A DNA stretch of 32,237 nucleotides from an uncultured Nitratifractor sp. (lineage in GTDB: Bacteria; Campylobacterota; Campylobacteria; Campylobacterales; Sulfurovaceae). Shown here in pieces: positions 1-15,888 of this stretch. The notes beneath the pieces are model-generated. The model saw nothing but the letters and a program-made list of their open reading frames with translations, made no database searches and was not told where the DNA came from. Within the stretch, counting starts at the first letter, position 1, and each line of letters opens with the position of its first letter. The DNA lies in the NCBI GenBank assembly GCA_913054475.1, contig CAJXJF010000013.1:1-32237 (forward strand), read 5' to 3'. Position numbers and translations under genes: made by a program.

Positions 1-83
1 ATTGGGAGATGGAAAGAAGCTACAGGAGGTGATGGAAATTTACGAGGTGCGGCTGGATGTTGCTCGTGAACATTTCTTGACAT
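1..83 (-). CDS. Start of an unknown gene, cut by the window edge
   Basis: An open frame starts with ATG at position 83 and stays open for 27 codons to the left edge. A good ribosome binding site (GGGAGG) lies three bases before the ATG. It follows the stop of the 722-residue gene by only 43 bases on the same strand, so it is probably the third gene of that operon. The visible N-terminus is rich in proline and has no obvious membrane segment. No function can be given from so short a piece. The plus-strand frame over the same bases lacks a comparable start. Confidence 0.5.
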   Translation of the reverse strand, partial: MSRNVHEQHPAAPRKFPSPPVASFHLP

Positions 84-126
84 TATCCTCCCATGTGGTA
101 TTCTGCTGTGTTCCGAGACCTAATCT

Positions 127-2295
127 TTATGAAGATTTAAGTGGCATTGAATGTATGATCTGTATTTGTATATCGGAAGATACTTCCGCTATACCATTTT
201 TTAATTCTATCAGTTTTTCTATTGAAACAGCGTCGTTGAATTCGATTTCTAAATCTTGAACACCCGGAAGCAGATAAGCCTCGTAGTTGGATGGAAATCC
301 GATATTGTCCATTACACTTTTCCAATTTGAATCTAATTGCAATCTGATTTTGAATCTAATTTTTGTATCGGAATCGTTATCGTATAGAGGAGTATTAGCT
401 TTCGGATTTCCTGAATACACCACTATCGGGTGGGTTCTTTGAATATCGATTTCCGATGATTTACTCGATGATGCGTTTGCAAAATGCTTTTCGATCTTCC
501 AGATATCGTCTATAGTAATAGAGTTGAAATATATAAGATAATCCTTCGGGCCAAGCATTTTGTATATCTCTATCTTTATCTTTTCGTGATTAAGTCCTAT
601 GGCCTTTATTTTATTTTCAAGTTTTTCCAATTTATTCGTTATATCATTAGTGTTACAATTATCCTTGAAACCCACGAAGAGCAAAAGATCAAAAACGGCG
701 TTGTCGCTCTCTTCGTGGATGCCCATCTCTTTCCATTTAACAAGAGAATATTTCCTTTCGTAATAGCTGCCATCATCGCTTTGATTATTAGATGAAGATA
801 TCTTATTTTTTATTTCTTCAAGCCCATCTTTCTCTTCTAAACTCATAAAATTATATATTCCAAATACCATTTTTTTGCCATTATTTATCATTTTTGAAAC
901 AAAATCTTTTTCTGCTTTTCGAAGATTTACTTTGTATAGATGCAAAACATAAGGTTTGCAGCACCCATCTTCTGATTTTTCATCTATCAAGTATCTTCTA
1001 AAAAGACTTTTATGAGGTATTTGATCGTTTTTTAGAGATTCGATTTTTTTATTCCAGAAATTGCAGTATGCTTTTGTGATTTTATCTTCCCGACTATCTC
1101 CCCCCTTCTTCTTGGGCAAAATATCGTCATCGGCAAAATCTTCGAGAGACTCTATGATTTTTACAGTTAAATTCGTTATGGCATCGCTAAAATCTCTATA
1201 CTCTCTTCTATATATTTCGGATACTCTATATTTCTCCTCGAGTTTATCAAAAATGGCTCTTATAAGATAAGTGCCGATTGATAGAGGTTCTTCGGAGAGA
1301 TTCTTTTCGGAAACTCTCTTTTCCATCAAATCAAAAAGAACGAAGAGGCGAATCAACGCACTTGCAGCTTTGTCCAGTCCACTAAGGGGGCATAATCCGG
1401 GAGAACGATAATCTGCAATCGGATCGTAAAAAAACTCTTTGGCCAACCCTACGCCCGCTATCTCCTGAAAGGCGGCGTAGAGATAGGACTCTTCGTGCAG
1501 ATTGAAGGCAAAGATGTCCGATGCTATCTCTTCAGCAAGATTTTCCAAATCGGAGATAACACCTCTTGCATATTCATTTTTTGATAAGGTTTCAAATATT
1601 TTTCTCTTTATCTCCATAATCTTCGTTTTGTCGTTTTTCAAGAGCAAATGCCCAATCTCATGTGCTATTATTGGCAGAATACTTACGAGGTCATGATGAT
1701 AGAAGGAGAGTCTGATATAGTTTGCAGAAGTATTCCTGTCCTCTATGGAGCCGCTTTTGATATTAAAAAATTCATCATAAGCCCAATAGAAGAGGATGGT
1801 TGGCGTACTGCCGTCTTCGGACTTTCCAAAATACATCTTGAAGATTTCGTTGTAATAGGTCTGTAAAATATCGGTAAATGCTTTACTGGAAAAACGCTTG
1901 TTTATCTTAGGATAAGGTATATATTGGTTTAGATTGTCTTCCAAAAGCTGAAAAGTCTTGAAGCCGACATTCTCGAGAAATTTTTGAGTACTTTTGGCAA
2001 TTTCCCTGAAGACATCATAATACAAAAGGGCTTCAAATTCATCGACATTTTCCATATGAGAGAAGAGGCTTTCATATTTCTTATTGAATTTTGTTTGATT
2101 GAGCTCTAAATTTTTAAACAGGACTTCACATGTCTTTTTAATATCAAAGCAATCACCTTCTGATTCGTTTATACCAGCCATCTTATAGAAGCTCAATATC
2201 TTCTCTAAATTGTTCATTTCTTTGTTAAGCACTTCTGCCTTTTCATACATGGCCGCTTTGAAAAAAGTCTTTATATCACTTATATTATCAGACAT
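127..2295 (-). CDS. Uncharacterised protein with HEIGH zinc-metallopeptidase motif
   Basis: A 722-residue protein with no family I recognise over its full length. Around residues 212-216 it has HEIGH (HExxH), the two-histidine plus catalytic-glutamate signature of zincin metallopeptidases. Some 40 residues later the helix NLAEEIASDIFAF supplies an acidic third-ligand candidate (E255 or E256, then D260), the layout of gluzincin and IrrE-like domains. The first 150 residues look helical and charged. The C-terminal 300 residues contain alternating strands and charged helices and could be a sensor or partner-binding part. No signal peptide or clear membrane helix is seen, so a cytoplasmic protein is inferred. 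The ATG overlaps the end of the upstream membrane-protein gene by eight bases and has a GAAAGGTG binding site, so the two are probably translationally coupled. Base composition is clearly more AT-rich than rpoC next door, suggesting acquisition. Confidence 0.7.
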   Translation of the reverse strand: MSDNISDIKTFFKAAMYEKAEVLNKEMNNLEKILSFYKMAGINESEGDCFDIKKTCEVLFKNLELNQTKFNKKYESLFSHMENVDEFEALLYYDVFREIAKSTQKFLENVGFKTFQLLEDNLNQYIPYPKINKRFSSKAFTDILQTYYNEIFKMYFGKSEDGSTPTILFYWAYDEFFNIKSGSIEDRNTSANYIRLSFYHHDLVSILPIIAHEIGHLLLKNDKTKIMEIKRKIFETLSKNEYARGVISDLENLAEEIASDIFAFNLHEESYLYAAFQEIAGVGLAKEFFYDPIADYRSPGLCPLSGLDKAASALIRLFVLFDLMEKRVSEKNLSEEPLSIGTYLIRAIFDKLEEKYRVSEIYRREYRDFSDAITNLTVKIIESLEDFADDDILPKKKGGDSREDKITKAYCNFWNKKIESLKNDQIPHKSLFRRYLIDEKSEDGCCKPYVLHLYKVNLRKAEKDFVSKMINNGKKMVFGIYNFMSLEEKDGLEEIKNKISSSNNQSDDGSYYERKYSLVKWKEMGIHEESDNAVFDLLLFVGFKDNCNTNDITNKLEKLENKIKAIGLNHEKIKIEIYKMLGPKDYLIYFNSITIDDIWKIEKHFANASSSKSSEIDIQRTHPIVVYSGNPKANTPLYDNDSDTKIRFKIRLQLDSNWKSVMDNIGFPSNYEAYLLPGVQDLEIEFNDAVSIEKLIELKNGIAEVSSDIQIQIIHSMPLKSS

Positions 2296-3331
2296 CTACA
2301 CCTTTCAATTCATATTTGACAGATGTTGCATTGCTCTCAATCGATAAAACTGTTTTCTTAGAAGAGGGGTTGTCCAGTTGCATGACAATCATGGTAATTA
2401 GAATCAATAAAATATTTACAATAGTGCCTATATCCAGAGGAGGAGCAAAATAGTCGATTTTTGAAAAATCCTCTTTTTTCTCTTTTGTTTTATCTTTCGA
2501 ATCATAACTCACATTGATTCTTTTGTGAATCACTCTATAAGATATCTTTTCTAAAAGTTTTCTATCATCTATAAGTATGCTATCTACACCTATTGATTTC
2601 TTGCTTTCCATAATGTTAATCACTCTTTTATACAAAATAGAGTCTTTATGGTATTGCCTGACAAATACAAGAAAGAATATCAAGACTATAGATTCATCTA
2701 TCACGAAATTCCAGACGGTTCCTTGAAGAAAGGTATCGAATAAAGTTCTATGTATAATTATCAGCGGCAATGCCATAACTATAAAAGAGACAAGCGGCCA
2801 TGTGGAGACAAAAAGAGAATTTTCATAAAGAGCGTCGTTTATCGATATGCGGGCAAACAGTGATTCCAATTTATTGTTTATTTTTTCCGAAGGATTCGTA
2901 ACCGTGAATATATAGTATATGGGGGAGAAATTTTTAAGCATTTTGAATCGATCACTCTCGATACTCAGTTCATAGATATGTCTTTCAATCAGATTTTCGA
3001 TCTTGTCACCAAGTATAAGTACATCGTTATAGCGGAAAACCATAGGGCGTAATCCTATAAAATTCGCATAGTATATTTTTGAAATCTCCCAGATACATTT
3101 ATAGTACAAGATGAAAAATAGTAAAAGAGTCAAAGAGATGATTTTGATTGGATCTACCGATGTATTAAAGAACAGAAAGATACAAATGTAAAGCATGGGA
3201 ATTAATGCATCTCTTTTACCGCATCTCTCTTCTTTCAGGGAGCAAATCAGATCTCGAAAATTGGAGTCATTTGTCTTTTTTTTATCTTGTCGCTCCGAAA
3301 AAAACGAGAACAATACCCTATTCTTGTGCAC
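2288..3331 (-). CDS. Unknown five-helix membrane protein
   Basis: A 347-residue protein without a recognised domain. Hydrophobic segments at about 42-56, 62-78, 173-193, 212-226 and 302-318 predict an inner-membrane protein with about five spanning helices. The 94-residue loop between helices 2 and 3, and the charged, lysine-rich segment at about 227-295, are the likely soluble parts. The start is GTG with AAGGGAAG four bases upstream. An in-frame TAG lies about 14 codons above it, so there is no room for an earlier ATG; an internal ATG at residue 46 would delete the basic N-terminus. It overlaps the metallopeptidase-like gene downstream by eight bases, which suggests the two products work together at the membrane. 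Composition is AT-rich like its partner. Confidence 0.65.
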   Translation of the reverse strand: MHKNRVLFSFFSERQDKKKTNDSNFRDLICSLKEERCGKRDALIPMLYICIFLFFNTSVDPIKIISLTLLLFFILYYKCIWEISKIYYANFIGLRPMVFRYNDVLILGDKIENLIERHIYELSIESDRFKMLKNFSPIYYIFTVTNPSEKINNKLESLFARISINDALYENSLFVSTWPLVSFIVMALPLIIIHRTLFDTFLQGTVWNFVIDESIVLIFFLVFVRQYHKDSILYKRVINIMESKKSIGVDSILIDDRKLLEKISYRVIHKRINVSYDSKDKTKEKKEDFSKIDYFAPPLDIGTIVNILLILITMIVMQLDNPSSKKTVLSIESNATSVKYELKGVDV

Positions 3332-3376
3332 AAATCTTCCCTTTTTCGTCCTTGGACAGATTCGATCGTCGAACTA

Positions 3377-3580
3377 TCAAAATTTGAAATTGGTGGAAAT
3401 GGCAAGAGAACGGACTCCGCCGAGTTTGACTTTTTTTCCACCGTCGATACTGCTCATATCGTATTTGTATCGAATTTCACTTTTGCTTATTTCGACAATC
3501 CTCTCATCTCTTTCTCCAGCATTCTGTTCTCTTTTTTTCAGATAAGAATAGATTCTCGATTTTTTTCTTCCCTTTTTCAT
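3377..3580 (-). CDS. Possible small basic protein (doubtful)
   Basis: A 67-codon frame lies just upstream of, and out of frame with, the membrane-protein gene. The product would be highly basic at the N-terminus and has no family resemblance. It has no ribosome binding site: its ATG sits only about seven bases after a TATAAT box, so it would have to be leaderless. It may simply be the 5' untranslated part of the operon. I list it because it fills an otherwise empty stretch. Confidence 0.2.
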   Translation of the reverse strand: MKKGRKKSRIYSYLKKREQNAGERDERIVEISKSEIRYKYDMSSIDGGKKVKLGGVRSLAISTNFKF

Positions 3581-3586
3581 AGAAAG

Positions 3587-3592
3587 ATTATA
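3587..3592 (-). promoter_or_regulatory. Promoter -10 box for the accessory operon
   Basis: A perfect TATAAT (minus strand) lies in a very AT-rich stretch about 255 bases upstream of the membrane-protein start. No strong -35 is visible, which is usual for sigma-70 promoters in Campylobacterota. It would drive the membrane protein, the metallopeptidase-like protein and the gene leaving the window. Confidence 0.45.
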
Positions 3593-3600
3593 TTAAAAAT

Positions 3601-3808
3601 TTCCTTAAATTAAGCAAAAGATAAGAGCTTATTGTCCGAATTTTTCTTGTTAGCAGAATCAAAGATTGTAAGGCAAATATGTCGAAAAATCTTCTCGTTT
3701 CATATGGTGCACCCTTGTGTAGATAAGCTCTACCCCAAGGGGACTTTAGCACTCTTGCGATCTTGGCGCGGATGAGCTTATCCGCGACGAGTCTTTGCGC
3801 TTGTGAAA
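3601..3808. other. Structured intergenic region downstream of rpoC
   Basis: This gap between rpoC and the accessory operon holds no convincing gene. It has a perfect 7-bp hairpin, CGCGGAT/ATCCGCG with a 6-base loop (3767-3786), a competing longer-range 9-bp inverted repeat GATAAGCTC (3722-3730) / GAGCTTATC (3774-3782), and CCCCAAGGGG (3733-3742). None is followed by a U-run on the minus strand, so there is no classical terminator for rpoC. A very basic 74-codon minus-strand frame (3588-3812) begins with a GTG that overlaps the rpoC stop, but it has no binding site of its own. It may be a repeat-derived sequence. Confidence 0.5.
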
Positions 3809-12494
<8,686 letters not shown>

Positions 12495-12532
12495 TTATAT
12501 TTGGTTGTGGTGTATGAATGGTGTAGATACAC

Positions 12533-12555
12533 AAAAAAACTATTCATGAATAGTT
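12533..12555 (-). terminator. Attenuator hairpin between rplL and rpoB
   Basis: On the minus strand the palindrome AACTATTCATGAATAGTT (12538-12555) can form a 7-bp stem with a CATG loop. It is followed at once by a run of T residues ending at 12533. This is the form of an intrinsic terminator. Placed between rplL and rpoB, it would let only part of the transcripts continue into rpoBC, as known for the same position in E. coli. The stem is AT-rich, so termination is probably incomplete. Confidence 0.55.
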
Positions 12556-12584
12556 CATCTCTATATCACCCTCAGGGAGAGATA

Positions 12585-12600
12585 CCGGGCAAAGGCCCGG
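12585..12600 (-). other. GC hairpin just after rplL
   Basis: CCGGGC/GCCCGG with a four-base loop, six bases after the rplL stop and without a U-run. It may stabilise the 3' end of the ribosomal-protein mRNA after processing. Nearly the same hairpin follows tuf. Confidence 0.5.
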
Positions 12601-12606
12601 CATGTG

Positions 12607-12978
12607 TTATTTGAGTTCGACAGTTGCGCCGGCCTCTTCGAATTGCTTCTTGAGTTCTTCCGCTTCCTCTTTGGATACGGCTTCTTTGATAGTGGTAGGT
12701 GCCTCTTCGACAGCCGCTTTGGCCTCCTTGAGTCCGAGACCCGTAACGGCACGAACGACCTTGATAACATTGATCTTCTTCGCGCCCACACCTGTAAGTA
12801 CAACATCGAATTCAGTCTGTTCTTCAACCGCTTCGGCAGCACCTGCACCGGCAGCTGCAACTACGGTAGCCTGTGCGGATACGCCGAACTTCTCTTCGAA
12901 CTCTTTTACCAACTCGCTAAGCTCGAGCACAGTAAGATTGGAGATATATTCAAGAACATCTTCTTTCGTACATGCCAT
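12607..12978 (-). CDS. rplL: 50S ribosomal protein L7/L12
   Basis: The 123-residue stalk protein of the large ribosomal subunit, present as dimers bound to L10 and needed for binding elongation factors. The N-terminal dimerisation helices (residues 1-30), an alanine/glycine-rich hinge (about 40-55) and the C-terminal globular domain with the conserved [20 protein letters not shown] pattern are present. A strong AAAGGAAA site precedes the ATG. It lies 63 bases after rplJ and shares its leader control. Confidence 0.97.
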   Translation of the reverse strand: MACTKEDVLEYISNLTVLELSELVKEFEEKFGVSAQATVVAAAGAGAAEAVEEQTEFDVVLTGVGAKKINVIKVVRAVTGLGLKEAKAAVEEAPTTIKEAVSKEEAEELKKQFEEAGATVELK

Positions 12979-13041
12979 TTCTTTTCCTTTTTGACTATAT
13001 TGTTTGATAGATAAAGACTCCCGGAAGAGTCCACATATGGA

Positions 13042-13527
13042 TTACGCCTCTTCTTCGCGCTTCTGTCTGAGGGCATCGAGTCCGATAGTGAAGTTTCGCA
13101 CCGGGGCCATCCAGACATTGAGAAGCATACCGATAAGCTCGTCGCGGCTTGGAAGCTTCGCCATCGCGACAAGAGTTGCGAGCTCGACACTTTTGCCTTC
13201 GAGAGCACCGGCTTTCATGACGAATCTATCTTTATACTCGATAGCCGCCTTGTCGGCAACCTTGCAGGTAGAGATCTGATCTTCTCCCCAAACGAAGAGA
13301 TTATTCTCTTTGAGTTCCAGATCGTCTATGCCCGCATTGGCAAGAGCGATGCTTGCAAGAGTGTTCTTCACAACTCTGACATGTGCACCATTCTCGGCCG
13401 CACTCAGGCGTACCTGCTCGAGCTCTTGACATTTCATACCTTTGTAGTCGCATACCACGATAGCATTCGACTCCTTGAAGGCATCGGTCAACTCAGCTAC
13501 AAGCTCTTCTTTCTCTGCTCTGGTCAT
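13042..13527 (-). CDS. rplJ: 50S ribosomal protein L10
   Basis: The 161-residue L10 protein, which anchors L7/L12 to the ribosome stalk. The N-terminal MTRAEKEELVAEL start and the KNTLASIALANAG segment are typical of the family; the C-terminal helix that binds L7/L12 dimers is present. The binding site AAGGAG lies seven bases before the ATG. In bacteria the L10-L12 complex represses its own mRNA through a structured leader; a matching structure is visible directly upstream. Confidence 0.97.
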   Translation of the reverse strand: MTRAEKEELVAELTDAFKESNAIVVCDYKGMKCQELEQVRLSAAENGAHVRVVKNTLASIALANAGIDDLELKENNLFVWGEDQISTCKVADKAAIEYKDRFVMKAGALEGKSVELATLVAMAKLPSRDELIGMLLNVWMAPVRNFTIGLDALRQKREEEA

Positions 13528-13538
13528 TTCTACTCCTT

Positions 13539-13616
13539 TCAGACTTCAGAAGGGGTCTCCGCAACGGAGAGGTACAAAACCAGATTAAGCTTTCGCCCCC
13601 AACCTCTTCAGTCTAA
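13539..13616 (-). promoter_or_regulatory. L10-type ribosomal-protein leader
   Basis: The rplA-rplJ gap folds into nested stems on the minus strand: an outer TTAGACT/AGTCTGA pairing (ending at 13616 and 13539), an AGAGGT/ACCTCT stem and a CTCCG/CGGAG hairpin, with an unpaired, purine-rich internal segment (GGGGGCGAAAGC). The arrangement, ending just before the rplJ binding site, fits the autoregulatory L10 leader. The identification rests on position and pairing, not on a model search. Confidence 0.65.
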
Positions 13617-13636
13617 GATAAAGGCGCAAGGCCTCT

Positions 13637-14341
13637 TTATTTAAGCTCCATCAACTCGTTGGTATCGAGCTTGACAGAGGGGCTCATAGTCAGCGATAGT
13701 ACGGCATTTTTGATATATCTACCCTTCGCACTGGCGGGTTTTGCTCTATTTATCTTCTCGACGAATGTTACGAGATTCTCTTTGAGTTTGTCGCTCTCGA
13801 AGCTCACCTTGCCAATTCCAGCATGGATGTTACCCTTCTTGTCAACACGGAAGTTCACCTGACCGCCCTTGGCATTTTTCACCGCCTGGGCCACATCCAT
13901 TGTTACCGTCCCTGTCTTGGGATTGGGCATCAGACCCTTGGGGCCGAGTATCCTAGCGACCTTGCCAAGCACACCCATCATATCGGGGGTAGCGATTACG
14001 ATATCGAAATCTATCTTACCCTCCTGGATATTGGCTATGAGCTCATCGTTGCCGACAAGATCAGCGCCCGCCTCTTTGGCTTCGTCTATCTTGGCACCCT
14101 TGGCGAAAACGGCGACTCTAACCGTCTTTCCAGTTCCGTTGGGCAGAACCACCGAACCCCTTATCATCTGGTCAGCATGTCTGGGATCGACATTCAGATT
14201 CAGGGCCACCTCGACAGTCTCATCGAACTTGGCTGATTTGAGAGACTTTACAGTCTCTATGGCTTCATCTATACTGTAGGCCTTCTTTCTATCTATCTTC
14301 TCGAGAAGAGACTCTTTTCTTTTGTTAAGTTTTTTAGACAT
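13637..14341 (-). CDS. rplA: 50S ribosomal protein L1
   Basis: L1 of the large subunit stalk, 234 residues, the normal length. Family signatures are visible: [21 protein letters not shown] near residues 37-57 and the [21 protein letters not shown] segment in the second domain. The ATG lies 56 bases after rplK. In many bacteria L1 also represses the rplK-rplA mRNA; no obvious L1 target was found before rplK here. Confidence 0.97.
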   Translation of the reverse strand: MSKKLNKRKESLLEKIDRKKAYSIDEAIETVKSLKSAKFDETVEVALNLNVDPRHADQMIRGSVVLPNGTGKTVRVAVFAKGAKIDEAKEAGADLVGNDELIANIQEGKIDFDIVIATPDMMGVLGKVARILGPKGLMPNPKTGTVTMDVAQAVKNAKGGQVNFRVDKKGNIHAGIGKVSFESDKLKENLVTFVEKINRAKPASAKGRYIKNAVLSLTMSPSVKLDTNELMELK

Positions 14342-14397
14342 TTTTCACTCCGCTTTATTTGCTCCCACTTTCTTTTGAATCTTGGTGGTAAAAAGAT

Positions 14398-14823
14398 TTA
14401 ATCTGTAATTTCGACTCCCATACTCTTGCATGAGCCGGCTATAATCTTGGCCGCCTGCTCTTTGTCGTTGGTATTGAGATCCTCTATCTTGAGCTCCACG
14501 ATTTTCATCAACTGCTCCTTGCTGATTTTGGCAACTTTGTTCAACAGAGGATTGCTACTACCCTTTTTGATGCCAGCCTCTTTCATTATGAGGTCGCTCG
14601 CTGGGGGCTGCTTCGTCTCGAAAGTGAAGCTCCTGTCGGAATAGACCGTTATAATTACAGGGACCTTGAAGCCCATCTTGTCTTTGGTCTTTTCGTTGAA
14701 TGCCTTGCAAAACTCCATGATATTAACACCGCGCTGTCCGAGCGCAGGTCCTACCGGAGGAGAGGGGTTGGCCTGTCCGGCAGGTATCATAAGTTTGAAT
14801 TTTTCAGTCACTTTTTTTGCCAT
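14398..14823 (-). CDS. rplK: 50S ribosomal protein L11
   Basis: L11, 141 residues, forms the GTPase-associated centre with 23S rRNA. The N-terminal [20 protein letters not shown] motif, the [12 protein letters not shown] segment and a C-terminal rRNA-binding domain ending in KSMGVEI are clear. The binding site AAGGA is seven bases before the ATG. It follows nusG by 21 bases. Confidence 0.97.
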   Translation of the reverse strand: MAKKVTEKFKLMIPAGQANPSPPVGPALGQRGVNIMEFCKAFNEKTKDKMGFKVPVIITVYSDRSFTFETKQPPASDLIMKEAGIKKGSSNPLLNKVAKISKEQLMKIVELKIEDLNTNDKEQAAKIIAGSCKSMGVEITD

Positions 14824-14844
14824 GAACTGTCCTTCTTAATAGAG

Positions 14845-15375
14845 TTAGATTATTTTTTCGACCTGTGTATACAGTATTTCGACGGGTGTGTTTCTTCCGA
14901 AAATCGATACATTCAGCTTCAGTTTTCCATGATCCAGATCATACTCCTCCACCATACCGGTAAAGTTTGCGAAAGGACCATCGACGATTCTGACCATCTC
15001 TCCCGTTTCGAAATCGACTTTCGGTCTCGGTGCCGATTTCTTTTCCAATTTTTCCAAAATCACCTTGATGTCGGCTTCACTAAGAGGAGTGGGTGTCTTA
15101 TGCTCGCCGATAAATCGGGAAACTCTCGGAAGCGACTGAATCCTGTGCCATAGGTCGGTATCCAGATCTATGCGGGCGAAGACATAGCCCGAATAGAGCG
15201 ATCTTTCGCTTATCTTCTTCTGCCCGTCTTTGACTTCGATCACCTCTTCCGTAGGCACTACAACCTGATCTATCTTATCCTCCAGAGCATAATCGACAGC
15301 CATCTGCTCTATGGCTCTCTTTACCGATCTTTCACTGCCGGCATATGTCTGTATTGCATACCATTGATGTGCCAT
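14845..15375 (-). CDS. nusG: Transcription termination/antitermination factor NusG
   Basis: NusG, 176 residues, binds RNA polymerase and links transcription to translation and Rho. The N-terminal NGN domain (WYAIQTYAGSERSVKRAIEQ to about residue 110, with YSGYVFARI) and the C-terminal KOW domain (GEMVRIVDGPFANFTGMVEE) are both present. It starts eight bases after the secE stop, as in most bacteria. Confidence 0.97.
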   Translation of the reverse strand: MAHQWYAIQTYAGSERSVKRAIEQMAVDYALEDKIDQVVVPTEEVIEVKDGQKKISERSLYSGYVFARIDLDTDLWHRIQSLPRVSRFIGEHKTPTPLSEADIKVILEKLEKKSAPRPKVDFETGEMVRIVDGPFANFTGMVEEYDLDHGKLKLNVSIFGRNTPVEILYTQVEKII

Positions 15376-15383
15376 CTGTTACC

Positions 15384-15572
15384 TTATATGGATGAAGATA
15401 CTATAGTGGACATAAGAAAATCCACAATCGCCAGGAATATCGATATCACAGTTACAACCATAATCACCGCCACAAAGGCCTGGCGCACCTGTATCTTCGT
15501 TGGAAAGATTACCTTATCCAGTTCCCGTTTCGCATCGTTGAAAAAATTAGAAATATTAGAAAAAAATTCCAT
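15384..15572 (-). CDS. secE: Preprotein translocase subunit SecE
   Basis: A 62-residue, single-span SecE of the short type common outside gammaproteobacteria. It clamps the SecY channel in the inner membrane. The cytoplasmic amphipathic helix (NDAKRELDKVIFPTK) and one membrane helix (about 33-55) are seen. A GGTAG binding site precedes the ATG. It sits between tRNA-Trp and nusG. Confidence 0.95.
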   Translation of the reverse strand: MEFFSNISNFFNDAKRELDKVIFPTKIQVRQAFVAVIMVVTVISIFLAIVDFLMSTIVSSSI

Positions 15573-15584
15573 GCTACCTTCTTA

Positions 15585-15660
15585 TGGCAGGCCAAGAGGG
15601 ACTCGAACCCCCGACACCTGGTTTTGGAGACCAGTGCTCTACCAACTGAGCTATTGGCCT
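15585..15660 (-). tRNA. trnW: tRNA-Trp (CCA anticodon)
   Basis: A full cloverleaf with a 7-bp acceptor AGGCCAA/TTGGCCT, anticodon loop CTCCAAA (anticodon CCA) and TTCGAGT T-loop. The 3' CCA is encoded. It lies inside the rpmG-secE gap, where Campylobacterota usually have it, so it is co-transcribed with the ribosomal genes. Confidence 0.97.
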
Positions 15661-15686
15661 ATATTATTGCTAAAGCGAGAAGAGCT

Positions 15687-15839
15687 TTACAGCTTCATCT
15701 CTTTGTGTACTGTGTGCTCTTTGCACCATTTGCAATATTTTTTAAGAGCAAGCTTCTCAGTGGTATTCTTCTTGTTTTTAACAGTATGATAATTTCTTCT
15801 GTTGCACTTTTCGCAACCAAGATGGACTGTTTCTCTCAT
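15687..15839 (-). CDS. rpmG: 50S ribosomal protein L33
   Basis: A 50-residue L33 found by reading the gap between tuf and tRNA-Trp. It begins [17 protein letters not shown] and contains two CxxC pairs (CEKC and CKWC), so it is the zinc-binding form. A good site (AAGGGAG) lies six bases before the ATG at 15839. Position between tuf and tRNA-Trp/secE matches relatives. Confidence 0.95.
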   Translation of the reverse strand: MRETVHLGCEKCNRRNYHTVKNKKNTTEKLALKKYCKWCKEHTVHKEMKL

Positions 15840-15862
15840 CTAATACTCCCTTTTGTCAAATT

Positions 15863-15878
15863 CCGGGCGCAAGCCCGG
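15863..15878 (-). other. GC hairpin after tuf
   Basis: CCGGGC/GCCCGG with a four-base loop, ten bases after the tuf stop, followed by AATTTG rather than a T-run. It is probably an mRNA-stabilising or partial attenuating structure between tuf and rpmG, and is nearly identical to the hairpin after rplL. Confidence 0.5.
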
Positions 15879-15888
15879 TGGTAGAGAA

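Noticed and set aside
2-259. 85-codon plus-strand frame at the left edge
   Set aside because: It overlaps the end of the metallopeptidase-like gene antisense and lacks a proper start; the minus-strand frame with GGGAGG is better.
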